A DNA stretch of 64,000 nucleotides from Vibrio marisflavi CECT 7928 (lineage in GTDB: Bacteria; Pseudomonadota; Gammaproteobacteria; Enterobacterales; Vibrionaceae). Position numbers and translations under genes: made by a program. Below, one piece after another: positions 20,689 through 31,403 of the stretch (its first letter is position 1; every line of letters starts with the position of its first letter). The notes below the pieces were generated by a model. It was not told the DNA's origin. It ran no database searches and was given only the letters and a program-made list of their open reading frames with translations. The stretch is taken from positions 139,622 to 203,621 of the forward strand of contig NZ_CAKLDM010000003.1 in assembly GCF_921294215.1 (NCBI RefSeq), read 5' to 3'.

Positions 20689-20877
20689 ATGGTTGTTTGT
20701 GTTTGCCATGCAATCTCTGATAAAGAGATTAAAAAATTAGTGATAGAACATGGGGTAACGGACATCCGTGGAATCAAGAAGTGCACAGCGCTGGGCAGTC
20801 AGTGCGGTAAGTGTGTAAAACACACTAAAGAAATTCTGACTGACACCACAATAAACAGCCTTAAACAAGCAATATAA
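20689..20877 (+). CDS. bfd: Bfd, bacterioferritin-associated ferredoxin
   Basis: 62-residue [2Fe-2S] protein that passes electrons to bacterioferritin to release stored iron. Four ligands show as CVCH near the N-terminus and CGKC near residue 41. The start ATG is close behind the Fur box. bfr follows 83 nt downstream. Confidence 0.93.
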   Translation: MVVCVCHAISDKEIKKLVIEHGVTDIRGIKKCTALGSQCGKCVKHTKEILTDTTINSLKQAI

Positions 20878-20960
20878 GATCTCGTCACCTAATCGTCTCG
20901 TTGACTCACTACTATTTCCTTCTACATTTAAATAAATAACAAGAAAGGAAGAAGTCAGCG

Positions 20961-21437
20961 ATGAAAGGCGATCCAAAAATTATTCAACATCTCAACAAAG
21001 TTCTAGCCAATGAGCTTATTGCAATTAACCAGTATTTTTTACATGCTCGTATGTATAAGGATTGGGGACTTAAGCATTTAGCAGACAAAGAGTACCACGA
21101 GTCTATTGACGAGATGAAACATGCCGACGAATTGGTTGAGCGCATACTATTCCTAGAAGGTCTGCCAAACCTACAAGATCTTGGCAAACTCATGATAGGC
21201 GAAGATGCTAAGGAAATGCTCGAATGCGATCTTAAGCTAGAGATGATGGCGATACCCGATCTTCGAGAAGCAATTGCCTATGCAGAAGATGTACGTGACT
21301 ATGTCTCACGGGATTTATTCCAAAAGATTCTTGAAGACGAAGAAGAGCATGTTGATTGGTTAGAAACTCAACTTGGTCTTATTGAAATGACCGGTATCGA
21401 AAACTATCTACAAGCTCAGTTTGTCGATGAAGATTAG
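20961..21437 (+). CDS. bfr: Bacterioferritin
   Basis: 158-residue haem-containing iron-storage protein that forms a 24-mer. Ferroxidase ligands show in [11 protein letters not shown] (Glu18), [12 protein letters not shown] (Glu and His near 51-54, with Met52 as haem ligand), AIAYAEDV (Glu94) and [12 protein letters not shown] (Glu127, His130). AAGGAAGAAG lies ahead of the ATG. Confidence 0.96.
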   Translation: MKGDPKIIQHLNKVLANELIAINQYFLHARMYKDWGLKHLADKEYHESIDEMKHADELVERILFLEGLPNLQDLGKLMIGEDAKEMLECDLKLEMMAIPDLREAIAYAEDVRDYVSRDLFQKILEDEEEHVDWLETQLGLIEMTGIENYLQAQFVDED

Positions 21438-21463
21438 TTTCCTCACAGCTTAATTTTCTCCCA

Positions 21464-21500
21464 AAAGGCCAACACTTATTCAGCTATTGGCCTTTTCTAT
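21464..21500 (+). terminator. Intrinsic terminator after bfr
   Basis: Stem AAAAGGCCAA / TTGGCCTTTT with a 13-nt loop and a U-rich tail. Confidence 0.8.
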
Positions 21501-21572
21501 TTCTATCGCTTTGTATTCCTACATTTCCCTTGATCTGGTTGCACTAATTCTGTACTATTCGTCGTCCTTATT

Positions 21573-21631
21573 CTCGGTCACTTTATTTTAGTTCCTTGCT
21601 TCCTCTGGACGACCGAGCCATTTGTGGAAGC
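21573..21631 (+). ncRNA. Candidate S6:S18-binding mRNA leader
   Basis: GCTTCC (21598-21603) pairs with GGAAGC (21626-21631), enclosing an inner TGG/CCA pairing and an exposed CCGAG. An alternative CTCGGTC / GACCGAG stem (21573-21579 with 21611-21617) competes with it. Position and the exposed CCG resemble the known leader by which the S6:S18 complex represses rpsF operons. The fold is by eye. Confidence 0.45.
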
Positions 21632-21654
21632 TGAATAATCCGTAAGGAGCAAAC

Positions 21655-22053
21655 ATGCGTCATTACGAAATCGTATTCATGGTGCACCCAGATCAAAGCG
21701 AGCAAGTTGCTGGCATGATCGAGCGTTACACTGGTTCTATCACTGAAGCTGGCGGTACTATCCACCGTCTAGAAGACTGGGGTCGTCGTCAAATGGCTTA
21801 CCCAATCAACAAGCTTCACAAAGCTCACTACGTTCTAATGAACGTTGAAGCTGACCAAGCTGTTATCGATGAACTAGAAACTGCTTTCCGTTTCAACGAT
21901 GCAGTTCTACGTAACATGGTTATGCGTACTAAAGCTGCTGTAACTGAGCAATCAATCATGCTTAAGCAAAAAGAAGAGCGTGCTCCTCGTCGCGAAGAGC
22001 GTGGTGAGCGTCAAGAGCGTTCTGAAGCTAAGCCAGAAGCAGCTGCTGAGTAA
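21655..22053 (+). CDS. rpsF: 30S ribosomal protein S6
   Basis: 132 residues starting [18 protein letters not shown]; it pairs with S18 on the 30S platform. The C-terminal tail is long, charged and repetitive ([19 protein letters not shown]). E. coli S6 carries added glutamates at its end; here the tail already ends AAAE. TAAGGAGCAAAC is a strong ribosome site. Confidence 0.97.
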   Translation: MRHYEIVFMVHPDQSEQVAGMIERYTGSITEAGGTIHRLEDWGRRQMAYPINKLHKAHYVLMNVEADQAVIDELETAFRFNDAVLRNMVMRTKAAVTEQSIMLKQKEERAPRREERGERQERSEAKPEAAAE

Positions 22054-22153
22054 TTATCACTCAGATTTAGTACCTGTCTAAATGGATGTAGGATATTTCC
22101 AATAACATCTGTTTTGACGGACAACAATACTCAAATTTAAGATCAGGAGATAG

Positions 22154-22384
<231 letters not shown>

Positions 22385-22417
22385 TCGGCGAGTTTTATTA
22401 AGAAAGAGGATTAAACA

Positions 22418-22870
22418 ATGCAAGTTATTCTACTTGATAAAATCGGTAACCTAGGTGGTCTTGGCGATTCTGTGAACGTTAAGTCTGGTTATGCTCGTAA
22501 CTTCCTTATCCCTCAAGGTAAAGCAGTTATGGCTACTAAATCTAACCTAGAAATGTTCGAAGCTCGTCGTGCTGAGCTAGAAGCTAAAGTTGCTGAGCAA
22601 CTAGCTGCTGCTGAAGCTCGTGCTGAGAAAGTTAACGCTCTAGAAGCAGTTGTTATCGCTTCTAAAGCTGGTGATGAAGGCAAACTATTCGGTTCTGTTG
22701 GTACTCGTGACATCGCTGATGCGATCACAGCTGCTGGCGTTGAAGTTGCTAAAAGCGAAGTTCGTCTACCAGAAGGTGCTCTACGTACTACTGGCGAATT
22801 CGATATCAGCGTACAACTTCACTCAGAAGTATTTGCTACAGTTAACCTACAAGTGGTTGCTGCTGAATAA
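22418..22870 (+). CDS. rplI: 50S ribosomal protein L9
   Basis: 150 residues starting [17 protein letters not shown], with the long connecting helix rich in Ala and Glu ([17 protein letters not shown]) and a C-terminal domain ending VNLQVVAAE. Last gene of the S6/S18/L9 operon; a terminator follows. Confidence 0.97.
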   Translation: MQVILLDKIGNLGGLGDSVNVKSGYARNFLIPQGKAVMATKSNLEMFEARRAELEAKVAEQLAAAEARAEKVNALEAVVIASKAGDEGKLFGSVGTRDIADAITAAGVEVAKSEVRLPEGALRTTGEFDISVQLHSEVFATVNLQVVAAE

Positions 22871-22890
22871 TATTCGTATTCAGTATGTAA

Positions 22891-22920
22891 AAAGCACTGA
22901 CCTTGGTCAGTGCTTTTTTT
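22891..22920 (+). terminator. Intrinsic terminator after rplI
   Basis: 12-bp stem AAAGCACTGACC / GGTCAGTGCTTT with a TT loop, running into a T tract. It lies just before the end of the convergent DUF481 gene. Confidence 0.9.
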
Positions 22921-22946
22921 ATGGGTGTTTTCTAAGAACATTAGTA

Positions 22947-23747
22947 TTAAAAACTAAAGACTAGGTTAACGCTAAATACACTGTCAGCTTTGGCCAGCCC
23001 TTCAGGTACTCTACTGTGATAGTTTCGAGTATGCGCTATTTTTAATGCAATATTTTCTGTGATGTTTTGAGTAGCACTCAAGCTCGTATCTAGGCTTGTA
23101 TTACTGCTGCCTGTTACAACGGTTGCGGTTGCTCCTAGCTTCAAGTTTTTTAGTACTTGCCAGCTGGTATTCACTTTGGTTCGGAATATTGGCTCTTCTA
23201 CTGTATCTGGAAAGATAATATCGTCAGATCCAATTTCATCTAAATTTGGCTTTTGATACCGGTAGCCGGGACCTGCTTCGAGTTCTAGTACATAGTCTTC
23301 GGTATTATAAACTTGATAACCCATACCGGCAGAAAGCGTATCATCTCTGTAGTAAGCACTGTATCTAGAGTCGACGCCATTAAAACTGCCATACAAATAA
23401 GACTTAGGTCCCAACTTGTAATCGGTTTGAGCTGCATAGGTAGACTGTCTTTTATCTTCTACACCATCATCATAGTTAAGATAGTAAGACCAGCTTGCGG
23501 TAGAGCGCCAGCGCCCCGAAGTGTACTCACCGCTAAGCTTTGTATTGAGCGCTTTAGAGTTTGTGTTACCAGACCGTTCTTGATATCCGAACTCGACTCC
23601 AGTCTTCCAAGGAGAGGGTATTTCAATTTTCTCGTCTGGTGGTGCAAGTTCATCAGCGTGAACAGTGGGCACAGCTAAAAGACCCAGACTAAGCAACCAA
23701 TACTTTGCCAACGACTTATCTGTCCTTATATTAATCAGGTGTAGCAT
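22947..23747 (-). CDS. DUF481 family outer-membrane protein
   Basis: About 266 residues from ATG 23747 (MLHLINIRTDKSLAKYW), with a signal peptide ending VHA. The mature part is alternating aromatic/polar beta-strand sequence (GVEFGYQERSGNTNSKALN, then SWSYYLNY) ending in Phe (VNLVFSF), typical of a 12-strand YdiY/DUF481 barrel. Function unknown; some relatives respond to acid. An upstream in-frame start at 23777 would disrupt the signal peptide. It is convergent with rplI. Confidence 0.8.
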   Translation of the reverse strand: MLHLINIRTDKSLAKYWLLSLGLLAVPTVHADELAPPDEKIEIPSPWKTGVEFGYQERSGNTNSKALNTKLSGEYTSGRWRSTASWSYYLNYDDGVEDKRQSTYAAQTDYKLGPKSYLYGSFNGVDSRYSAYYRDDTLSAGMGYQVYNTEDYVLELEAGPGYRYQKPNLDEIGSDDIIFPDTVEEPIFRTKVNTSWQVLKNLKLGATATVVTGSSNTSLDTSLSATQNITENIALKIAHTRNYHSRVPEGLAKADSVFSVNLVFSF

Positions 23748-23917
23748 GCTAAAGGCATGCGGTTTAAACTTGGTCAAGACGACGTTAAATTTAGTACAGT
23801 CTATAACCGTTAAAGTTAGCGCAGTTCAACTTCGCATTTCATAAAGTCCATCTAGCTGATTACAAATTCCTGTTTCAAGCTATAATGGACGGTCACTAAA
23901 AGTTATTGAGCAAGGTC

Positions 23918-25327
23918 ATGGCTGAATCCCAACAAGCAAGCAACAAAAAACGCAATGCCGTAGATGCGCAAGTCGACGCAATAAAGGTTCCACCGCATTC
24001 ACTTGAAGCCGAGCAATCAGTGATTGGTGGCCTGCTACTTGATAACGAACGTTGGGATACAGTATCAGAGCGTGTTTTAACACAAGATTTTTATAGCCGT
24101 CCACACCGATTAGTGTTTGATGCGGTTAAAACCATTTTAGAAGAAAGCAATCCACTCGATCTTATCACGTTGTCTGAGTTTTTAGAGCAACGAGAACAGC
24201 TGGAAGACGTGGGAGGCTTTGCTTACCTCGCGGACCTTGCTAAAAACACACCAAGTGCGGCAAATATTAATGCGTATGCTGATATCGTAGCTGAAAGAGC
24301 GCTTGTCCGAAACTTAATTGGTGTGGCCAATGATATTGCTGATGCAGGCTACGATCCTCAAGGGCGAACTTCAGAAGATCTTCTCGATCTTGCAGAGAGC
24401 AAAGTGTTTGCAATAGCAGAAGAGCGAACCAATGAAAATGAAGGCCCACAAAGTGTCGACAACATCTTGGAAAAAACACTTGAGCGTATTGAGCTACTGT
24501 ATAAATCGCCACAAGATGGCGTAACAGGCGTCGATACAGGCTTTACCGACTTAAACAAGAAGACCGCCGGGTTGCAGGGGTCGGATTTAGTGATTGTCGC
24601 AGCCAGGCCATCGATGGGTAAAACCACTTTTGCAATGAACCTCTGTGAAAATGCGGCGATGTCTCAGGAAAAGCCAGTGCTGATCTTCTCACTAGAGATG
24701 CCTTCAGAACAAATCATGATGAGGATGCTCGCCTCGCTTTCTCGAGTTGACCAAACCAAAATCCGTACAGGTCAGCTCGACGATGAGGACTGGGCACGCA
24801 TTTCTGCCACGATGGGAACATTGATGGAAAAGAAAAACATGTTCATCGACGATAGCTCTGGCTTAACACCTACGGAGGTACGTTCTCGTGCAAGGCGTAT
24901 CGCTCGTGAGCATGGTGGGCTGTCGATGATCATGGTCGACTATTTGCAGCTGATGCGTGTTCCTTCACTTTCTGATAACCGTACGCTAGAAATTGCCGAG
25001 ATATCGCGCTCATTGAAAGCGTTAGCTAAAGAACTTAACGTTCCCGTGGTTGCATTATCACAATTAAACCGTTCTCTCGAACAACGTGCTGACAAACGTC
25101 CAGTAAACTCAGACCTTCGTGAATCCGGTTCGATAGAGCAGGATGCCGACTTGATCATGTTCATTTATCGAGACGAAGTTTATAACCCCGAAAGCTCCTT
25201 AAAAGGGATTGCAGAAATCATTATTGGTAAGCAGCGTAACGGTCCTATTGGCTCTGTGCGTTTGACATTCCAAGGACACTTCTCTCGATTCGACAATTAT
25301 GCCGGCCCTGCGTTTGACGATGAGTAA
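23918..25327 (+). CDS. dnaB: DnaB, replicative DNA helicase
   Basis: Hexameric 5'-3' helicase of the replication fork. The N-terminal domain begins after [18 protein letters not shown]. The RecA-like domain has Walker [14 protein letters not shown] (near residue 230), Walker [11 protein letters not shown] and the arginine region [11 protein letters not shown]. Start ATG 23918 ([12 protein letters not shown]); an in-frame TTG 12 nt upstream is less likely. About 469 residues. No intein or insertion. Confidence 0.97.
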   Translation: MAESQQASNKKRNAVDAQVDAIKVPPHSLEAEQSVIGGLLLDNERWDTVSERVLTQDFYSRPHRLVFDAVKTILEESNPLDLITLSEFLEQREQLEDVGGFAYLADLAKNTPSAANINAYADIVAERALVRNLIGVANDIADAGYDPQGRTSEDLLDLAESKVFAIAEERTNENEGPQSVDNILEKTLERIELLYKSPQDGVTGVDTGFTDLNKKTAGLQGSDLVIVAARPSMGKTTFAMNLCENAAMSQEKPVLIFSLEMPSEQIMMRMLASLSRVDQTKIRTGQLDDEDWARISATMGTLMEKKNMFIDDSSGLTPTEVRSRARRIAREHGGLSMIMVDYLQLMRVPSLSDNRTLEIAEISRSLKALAKELNVPVVALSQLNRSLEQRADKRPVNSDLRESGSIEQDADLIMFIYRDEVYNPESSLKGIAEIIIGKQRNGPIGSVRLTFQGHFSRFDNYAGPAFDDE

Positions 25328-25340
25328 TGCAATGAATTAT

Positions 25341-26417
25341 ATGAAAGCTGCTACCGCCACCATTGATTTGAAGGCTCTAGAATTCAACTTAGAGAAGATA
25401 AAGCAGCAGGCTCCAAACAGCAAAGTAATGGCAGTGGTTAAAGCCAATGCTTATGGGCACGGTCTGCGACATATCGCCACTCATGCCCGCAGTGCAGATG
25501 CATTTGGTGTTGCTCGCATAGAAGAAGCGCTGCAATTACGAGCAAGCGGTGTCGTGCAACCTATCTTATTGCTTGAAGGATTTTACTCTCCTACCGATTT
25601 GCCCGTACTGGTAACCAACAACATTCAAACCGTGGTTCATTGTGTCGAGCAATTGGAAGCCTTAGAAGAAGCTCAACTTGAAACGCCAGTGCTGGTTTGG
25701 CTAAAAGTGGACAGTGGTATGCACCGTCTTGGTGTACGTCCAGAGCACTACAATGAATTCGTTCAGCGTTTAAATGAGTGTGATAATGTCGCAAAGCCTC
25801 TACGACTTATGAGCCATTTTGGCTGCGCAGATGAGCTGGACAAATCTGTAACGCAAGAGCAAATTGCTTTGTTCTCTGCTCTCACAAACGAGAGTAACGG
25901 AGAAAAATCGCTTGCAGCTTCTGCTGGGTTATTGGCTTGGCAAGAAAGTCACTTTGACTGGGTTCGCCCAGGTATCATTATGTATGGCGTTTCTCCTTTT
26001 AGTGATAAGACAGCCGTTGATCTTGGCTATAAGCCAGTGATGACCTTGACGTCACACCTTATCGCTGTCAGAACAGTAAAGGCAGGAGAAAGTGTCGGTT
26101 ATGGCGCAGTTTGGACCAGCGAACGTGATACCAAAGTTGGGGTAATGGCGATTGGGTATGGTGATGGTTATCCACGAACAGCACCTAACGGTACACCAGT
26201 ATTAGTTAATGGTCGCAAAGCCCCAATTGCTGGGCGCGTATCAATGGACATGCTTACTGTCGACCTTGGCCCTGATTCGAATGACAAAGTTGGTGATGAA
26301 GCGATACTTTGGGGAGCAGCGCTGCCAGCAGAAGAAGTGGCAGAGCATATTGGTACCATCGCTTATGAGCTTGTTACCAAGCTCACCTCTAGAGTTGAAA
26401 TGAATTACACATCCTAG
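25341..26417 (+). CDS. alr: Alanine racemase
   Basis: PLP enzyme making D-alanine for peptidoglycan. The PLP lysine lies in [11 protein letters not shown] (near residue 34) and the catalytic tyrosine in [26 protein letters not shown] and [12 protein letters not shown] are conserved. ATG 25341 gives [17 protein letters not shown], aligned with E. coli Alr; earlier in-frame starts overlap the dnaB end. About 358 residues, 13 nt after dnaB. Confidence 0.96.
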   Translation: MKAATATIDLKALEFNLEKIKQQAPNSKVMAVVKANAYGHGLRHIATHARSADAFGVARIEEALQLRASGVVQPILLLEGFYSPTDLPVLVTNNIQTVVHCVEQLEALEEAQLETPVLVWLKVDSGMHRLGVRPEHYNEFVQRLNECDNVAKPLRLMSHFGCADELDKSVTQEQIALFSALTNESNGEKSLAASAGLLAWQESHFDWVRPGIIMYGVSPFSDKTAVDLGYKPVMTLTSHLIAVRTVKAGESVGYGAVWTSERDTKVGVMAIGYGDGYPRTAPNGTPVLVNGRKAPIAGRVSMDMLTVDLGPDSNDKVGDEAILWGAALPAEEVAEHIGTIAYELVTKLTSRVEMNYTS

Positions 26418-26446
26418 ATAGCGGATAATGTTTTACTATCTCAGTG

Positions 26447-26473
26447 GGCAACTATTCTCCTTGAATAGTTGCC
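26447..26473. repeat. 11-bp inverted repeat at the alr/yjbQ junction
   Basis: GGCAACTATTC and GAATAGTTGCC, 5-nt loop, straddling the last codons of the minus-strand gene. It is a possible shared terminator stem for the convergent genes, although neither side has a T run. Confidence 0.4.
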
Positions 26474-26871
26474 ACTATCTGGCGTTGCCCTGCATGGTTG
26501 CGGTGCTCTGCTAAGTAAATACCTTGCCATATTCCTAAAGCTAGCTCGCCATTACTAATCGGTACCGACAGACTACAACCTAGCGTTGAACATTTGATAT
26601 GCGCTGGCATATCGTCAGCTCCCTCATAGGTATGTTGGTAGTACGGAGCATTCTCTGGTACAGACTTGTTGAAATGTGCTTCCATATCCGATCGGACAGT
26701 AGGATCGGCATTTTCATTTATGGTTAAGCTAGCAGAAGTGTGCTGGACAAATAGGTGTAAAATTCCCACAGAAACGTCTTTTAGCTCTGGAATTTGTTGC
26801 TCAATTTCATCTGTGACTAGGTGAAAGCCGCGCCGAAAGGCGGGTAATTGAAACTTTTTCTGAATCCACAT
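26452..26871 (-). CDS. YjbQ/UPF0047 family protein
   Basis: 139 residues with the UPF0047 signatures [19 protein letters not shown] and the C-terminal GTWQG-type motif ([16 protein letters not shown]). The conserved His and Glu/Asp form a metal-binding pocket in solved members. Some members show weak thiamine-phosphate synthase activity; the physiological role is uncertain. Convergent with alr. Confidence 0.88.
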   Translation of the reverse strand: MWIQKKFQLPAFRRGFHLVTDEIEQQIPELKDVSVGILHLFVQHTSASLTINENADPTVRSDMEAHFNKSVPENAPYYQHTYEGADDMPAHIKCSTLGCSLSVPISNGELALGIWQGIYLAEHRNHAGQRQIVATIQGE

Positions 26872-27161
26872 AAGTTTTCTCGTTGTTCAATAATGGCAAA
26901 CTAGGATTTACAGCACAATTGTGATGTTATTTCACCCAGCTGTCAGTGTAAAATACCATCACTTACGTGATTTATCTCAATTACGCTGCCAAATTCGTCA
27001 TACATAATTGGTCGGTGAAAATAAATTACAAAGAACAGCTGCGTTTTTTTTCTTAGCGGCACATAATACTGTTTCTCAATCTGAAAGCCGGGTCCTCTGT
27101 TTAAAGCCTTTTGGCTAGAAACGAGCACGATCAAGCCTACTGTAATACCGGGATAGTTACC

Positions 27162-28814
27162 ATGTTGAAAAATATCAACCCAACGCAAACACAAGCGTGG
27201 AAAGCATTAACAGCACATTTTGAATCAGCACAAGATATGGATCTTAAGTCTTTGTTTGCTGAAGATAGCCAACGTTTTGAAAAATTCTCAGCGAACTTTG
27301 GTTCTGATATCTTAGTTGACTACTCTAAAAACCTGATCAACGAAGAAACGCTAACGCATCTTTTCAAGCTAGCGAACGAAACTGAGCTGAAAAGTGCCAT
27401 TAGTGCAATGTTTAACGGTGAAGCAATCAACCAAACTGAAGGTCGTGCTGTACTGCATACTGCACTGCGTAACCGCAGTAACAAGCCTGTTATGGTAGAT
27501 GGCGAAGATGTAATGCCAGCAGTGAATGCAGTTCTAGAAAAGATCCAATCTTTTACTACTCGCGTTATCGAAGGTGATTGGAAAGGTTACACTGGTAAAG
27601 CGATCACTGACATTGTAAATATCGGCATTGGTGGTTCTGATCTAGGCCCTTACATGGTGACTGAAGCATTGGCACCATATAAAAACCACCTAAACCTACA
27701 CTTCGTTTCTAACGTCGATGGCACTCACATCGCTGAAACACTGAAAAAAGTAAACCCAGAAACAACGCTATTCTTAATTGCTTCTAAGACATTCACCACG
27801 CAAGAGACGATGACTAACGCTCACTCTGCTCGTGACTGGTTCCTAGAGTCAGCAAAAGATGAGTCAGAAGTTGCGAAGCACTTTGCAGCGCTTTCAACTA
27901 ACGCTAAATCAGTTGCTGAGTTTGGTATCGACACAAACAACATGTTTGAGTTCTGGGACTGGGTTGGCGGCCGCTACTCTCTATGGTCTGCAATCGGCCT
28001 TTCTATCGCGCTAGCAGTAGGCTATGACAACTTCATTGAGCTTCTAGAAGGTGCTCATGAGATGGATAACCATTTTGTTGAAACCGATCTTGAAGATAAC
28101 ATTCCAGTCATCTTGGCTTTGATTGGTCTATGGTACAACAACTTCCATGGCGCTGAATCTGAAGCGATCCTACCTTACGATCAATACCTACACCGTTTTG
28201 CTGCCTACTTCCAACAAGGCAACATGGAATCAAACGGTAAGTATGTTGATCGTAATGGCAATGCTGTGACTTACCAAACTGGCCCAATCATTTGGGGTGA
28301 GCCAGGTACTAACGGTCAACACGCGTTCTACCAGCTAATCCACCAAGGTACTAAGCTGATCCCTTGTGACTTTATTGCTCCTGCAATTAGCCATAATCCT
28401 CTTGCTGATCATCACCAAAAGCTGATGTCAAACTTCTTTGCTCAAACTGAAGCACTAGCATTTGGTAAGACTGAAGAAACAGTAAAAGCCGAATTTGCTA
28501 AAGCAGGTAAATCAGAGCAAGAAGTGGCTGATCTTGTACCATTTAAGGTATTTGAAGGAAACCGCCCAACAAACTCTATTCTTGTTAAGCAAATTACGCC
28601 ACGCACGTTAGGTAATCTAATTGCGATGTACGAGCACAAGATTTTTGTTCAAGGTGTTATCTGGAACATCTTCAGCTTTGACCAATGGGGTGTGGAGCTA
28701 GGCAAACAACTTGCTAACCAAATTTTGCCAGAACTTGCTGGTGGTGAAGACATCGCGAGCCACGATAGCTCAACTAACGGTTTGATTAATGCATTTAAAG
28801 CTTACCGCTCTTAA
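27162..28814 (+). CDS. pgi: Glucose-6-phosphate isomerase
   Basis: Glycolytic enzyme interconverting glucose-6-phosphate and fructose-6-phosphate. Signature 1 [13 protein letters not shown] and [11 protein letters not shown] are present, and the active-site [16 protein letters not shown] carries the catalytic His. ATG 27162 gives [14 protein letters not shown]; upstream in-frame codons (from 27111) lack conservation. 550 residues. The 290-nt upstream gap shows nothing I can name. Confidence 0.97.
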   Translation: MLKNINPTQTQAWKALTAHFESAQDMDLKSLFAEDSQRFEKFSANFGSDILVDYSKNLINEETLTHLFKLANETELKSAISAMFNGEAINQTEGRAVLHTALRNRSNKPVMVDGEDVMPAVNAVLEKIQSFTTRVIEGDWKGYTGKAITDIVNIGIGGSDLGPYMVTEALAPYKNHLNLHFVSNVDGTHIAETLKKVNPETTLFLIASKTFTTQETMTNAHSARDWFLESAKDESEVAKHFAALSTNAKSVAEFGIDTNNMFEFWDWVGGRYSLWSAIGLSIALAVGYDNFIELLEGAHEMDNHFVETDLEDNIPVILALIGLWYNNFHGAESEAILPYDQYLHRFAAYFQQGNMESNGKYVDRNGNAVTYQTGPIIWGEPGTNGQHAFYQLIHQGTKLIPCDFIAPAISHNPLADHHQKLMSNFFAQTEALAFGKTEETVKAEFAKAGKSEQEVADLVPFKVFEGNRPTNSILVKQITPRTLGNLIAMYEHKIFVQGVIWNIFSFDQWGVELGKQLANQILPELAGGEDIASHDSSTNGLINAFKAYRS

Positions 28815-28830
28815 TTTGCATTCAAACTAA

Positions 28831-28860
28831 AACAGGCCAGCATTTGCTGGCCTGTTTTTT
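28831..28860 (+). terminator. Intrinsic terminator after pgi
   Basis: 11-bp stem AACAGGCCAGC / GCTGGCCTGTT with an ATTT loop, ending in TTTTTT. Confidence 0.9.
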
Positions 28861-28869
28861 ATCTGTTTG

Positions 28870-29331
28870 TTATTCAAAGCAGATCTCAATAAATGCGTTT
28901 CCCCATTCAGAAGAGAAAGGCATAATAATAATTGAGCCTTCACATTTATGGCGAATGGTATGTCCTTTACCAGAAACAATCATCGGAGTCGCCATATCAA
29001 AATCAAATCCACTCTCAGATAAAATTCGCTTAGCGCCACCCGTCACCATATTGGTGATTTCACCGACCATATCGGTTACTTCTTCGTTCACGCCTGCGGG
29101 ACGCTCTCCCAGCATATTCTGCATAATTTGTAGAGCGAGGTTTTCATCGAAGGTAATAGACATGGAGCCACGTGTTTTATCGCCAACCATACCAATTAAC
29201 CCAGAAACATCACCACGAGCGATTTCGTCTTTTTTAACTCGAGGCTTTTGCGGCTTAAGTTCTAGAGAAGCCATCGTTTTTAGTACGTTCATCAATGATG
29301 CTAAAAACGGATTTACAAATTCAGCTCGCAT
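28870..29331 (-). CDS. CheX-like chemotaxis phosphatase domain protein
   Basis: 153 residues from ATG 29331 (MRAEFVNPFLASLMNV). The CheX/CheC/FliY-type signature is EEVTDMVGEITNMVTGGAKR, the ExxN helix that in CheX attacks CheY-phosphate. A second half ends MPFSSEWGNAFIEICFE. Probably cytoplasmic, acting on a response regulator. It is 10 nt downstream of zur on the same strand and presumably co-transcribed. Confidence 0.85.
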   Translation of the reverse strand: MRAEFVNPFLASLMNVLKTMASLELKPQKPRVKKDEIARGDVSGLIGMVGDKTRGSMSITFDENLALQIMQNMLGERPAGVNEEVTDMVGEITNMVTGGAKRILSESGFDFDMATPMIVSGKGHTIRHKCEGSIIIMPFSSEWGNAFIEICFE

Positions 29332-29341
29332 ATTCTTTACT

Positions 29342-29800
29342 TCAGTCCTTTGTTTTAGCGCAACATGTCTGGCATACCCCATGAGATTCAATAACATGAT
29401 TCGCTATGTGAATTCCATGCTGCTCGGCATTCTTAGAAAGTAATGATACCAAGTGATCGTCTTGCACTTCAGTGACATTACCGCATACATCACAAATTAA
29501 AAGGTGAGAGAAATGTTTATGTGCGTTTCCAATACAGCATGAAATGAAACTATTTGTAGATTCCACACGGTGAATGAAGCCTTGTTCAAGAAGAAAATCC
29601 AACGCCCGATAGACTGTCGGCGGTTTTGCTTGTGGCTCAGTCTTTTTTAGATCTTCTAGCAGTTCATAGGCGGTTGATGCTTTCTTGGAAGCGCAAATTA
29701 GTTGAAAAACCATCCTACGTTGTGGAGTAAGTCTTACCCCACGGTTAGCACATATCTCTTCCACTTGTTGTATTTGTTGTTGGTCCAAACTTATCACCAT
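29342..29800 (-). CDS. zur: Zur, zinc uptake regulator (Fur family)
   Basis: 152 residues from ATG 29800 (MVISLDQQQIQQVEE). The winged helix contains GVRLTPQRRMVFQLI and the recognition helix KPPTVYRALDFL. The metal motifs differ from Fur: CDVCGNV and a C-terminal CQTCC, the structural zinc site of Zur. It represses zinc-uptake genes when zinc is replete. It would normally be divergent from dusA; here 20 kb of accessory DNA separates them. Confidence 0.9.
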   Translation of the reverse strand: MVISLDQQQIQQVEEICANRGVRLTPQRRMVFQLICASKKASTAYELLEDLKKTEPQAKPPTVYRALDFLLEQGFIHRVESTNSFISCCIGNAHKHFSHLLICDVCGNVTEVQDDHLVSLLSKNAEQHGIHIANHVIESHGVCQTCCAKTKD

Positions 29801-29810
29801 AACTATTGGA

Positions 29811-29833
29811 CTTATATAATAATATACCATTTA
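29811..29833. promoter_or_regulatory. Possible Zur operator upstream of zur
   Basis: An AT-rich imperfect palindrome that matches the gammaproteobacterial Zur consensus at about 16 of 22 specified positions, read on the minus strand. It lies just upstream of the zur start, suggesting autoregulation. AT-rich sequence makes chance matches likely. Confidence 0.3.
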
Positions 29834-30006
29834 TCGATAAATTTCGTTTTACGATAGAGAATTTATTAATCAAGTCATATGAGAGTCTGCGGCTTCTAGG
29901 CTACTTCACTAGGTAACAGGCCATGCAGGAGTGTAGAGAAAGATCATATGAATGAATGAGTAAGTGGTCAATAGATACAGCGACTTCGTTTTGAATCGCG
30001 GCTATT

Positions 30007-30555
30007 CTATAGATTGCTTCCAGCAACATATGGAACGAGAGCAACAATGATTCCGCATAACCCAACAACAAACCCACCAATAGTATATCGGCGTTGTTGC
30101 TTGTGCTTTTTATTGCTTATCTCGATGGTTTCTTTCAAGTGAGTGGTTATTGGGTCAAGCAAATGTTCATTGCCTTTTAGCAAGCCTCGTAACCTTTCTA
30201 AGTGTGCGCGAATTTCAGTTGGTAGTCCTTCAAAGGGTTCTTCATCTTCGAAACGTTTAATATAGCCCTTTATTAAATCCCGCTCTTCAGAGAGCTCTTT
30301 GTTGCCGCCAACTAGGATATCGCGATGACAGTTTTTGATGACGCGGATGGCATCGGATATAGATAAGTCTCTCGTTGAGGCAATATGCTTTATATCAGAC
30401 CAATCGGGCGTAGATTGAGTGATTGCATGTCTGAAGTCTTTTTCAAATCGAGAGGAAGCTTGGTGCTCTTTATATATTTCAAAAATTTTTAGAAACACAT
30501 TGCTTAATGCCACCACTGCAATAAATAGGATGATGGCAGGAATCCATTCGAGCAT
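30007..30555 (-). CDS. Hypothetical two-span membrane protein
   Basis: 182 residues with membrane spans at both ends (IPAIILFIAVVALSNVFLKI near 5-24; IGGFVVGLCGIIVALVPYVA near 160-179) and a charged, helical middle of about 130 residues with an EIRAHLERLRGLL coiled-coil-like run. I recognise no family. It is the first gene in the accessory block after zur and is preceded by a 176-nt gap with no visible feature. Confidence 0.65.
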   Translation of the reverse strand: MLEWIPAIILFIAVVALSNVFLKIFEIYKEHQASSRFEKDFRHAITQSTPDWSDIKHIASTRDLSISDAIRVIKNCHRDILVGGNKELSEERDLIKGYIKRFEDEEPFEGLPTEIRAHLERLRGLLKGNEHLLDPITTHLKETIEISNKKHKQQRRYTIGGFVVGLCGIIVALVPYVAGSNL

Positions 30556-30714
30556 AGTTAATCCTTATCTTCGGTCAATGAGTATTACGTACAGCTCTAT
30601 TCCTCAACTAACTGAAATAGTAACTCAAGATCGAAAACTATGCCGAATAGATACATCAAGTAAGGTAGCTAAGTGAGAGAGACATCCAAGGTTCTCGCTG
30701 AGCTTTCTGCCCTA

Positions 30715-31311
30715 TCAACGTTTGATTTTTGCTTGTGGACATGATGTGGCAATCACTTTGTCGTAGATTTGGCTGAGTAGTTTAAATACTGGTTCGACAA
30801 CATAATGCTGCTTGTCCTTGCAAATTGTTGCTGCAGCGATCGCAACTACAAATGAGCCAATCATGTCGAAAGGGTAGTGAACTCCTAAATATATTCTCGC
30901 CCATGCGACAGGTAGCCCAAGTACAATAAGAGCGCCCCCTAACAACCGAGTTTGACGCGATAGCGCGAAGCTAACAGCAACAGACCAGAAAAACGTGAGA
31001 TGATCACTCGGAAATGAAGAGTCGTTAGAGTGAGGAAGAAAGTTTGTTCCTAGGTGGATTGCAAATGGTCGTGGGTGAAACCAAACTAGGCCAAACAGGC
31101 TATTGACGATAAGACCTATTATCGCAGACATTCCAGCCATAACGACAAGCTTTTTGGTACCTTCATCGCCACGAAGCCAGCCTATAATCAATATTATCGG
31201 CACAAGAACAATAAAATATTTTGCAAAAAATAACGCTATCTCAATCAATAACTGAGATGGATGTGTAGGTGCATTAAGCAACAAAAACAGTGTTTGGTTT
31301 AAGTGAGACAT
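30715..31311 (-). CDS. PAP2-type undecaprenyl-diphosphatase (BcrC/YbjG-like)
   Basis: 198 residues, about five membrane spans, with the PAP2 phosphatase motifs HPRPFA (end of KxxxxxxRP), FPSDH, and ARIYLGVHYPFD holding the catalytic His and Asp. Relatives recycle undecaprenyl pyrophosphate to the lipid carrier in the periplasm and can give bacitracin tolerance. YbjG/BcrC versus general lipid phosphatase is not resolvable from motifs alone. It is in the accessory block. Confidence 0.85.
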   Translation of the reverse strand: MSHLNQTLFLLLNAPTHPSQLLIEIALFFAKYFIVLVPIILIIGWLRGDEGTKKLVVMAGMSAIIGLIVNSLFGLVWFHPRPFAIHLGTNFLPHSNDSSFPSDHLTFFWSVAVSFALSRQTRLLGGALIVLGLPVAWARIYLGVHYPFDMIGSFVVAIAAATICKDKQHYVVEPVFKLLSQIYDKVIATSCPQAKIKR

Positions 31312-31403
31312 ATATTTAACTAGTTGAGTAATTTAAGGAAGGGAACTTTCTTTGTTATCCCCAATCTATTTTTTATCAGTTTGAATGAAAATTTTGTGAA
31401 AGC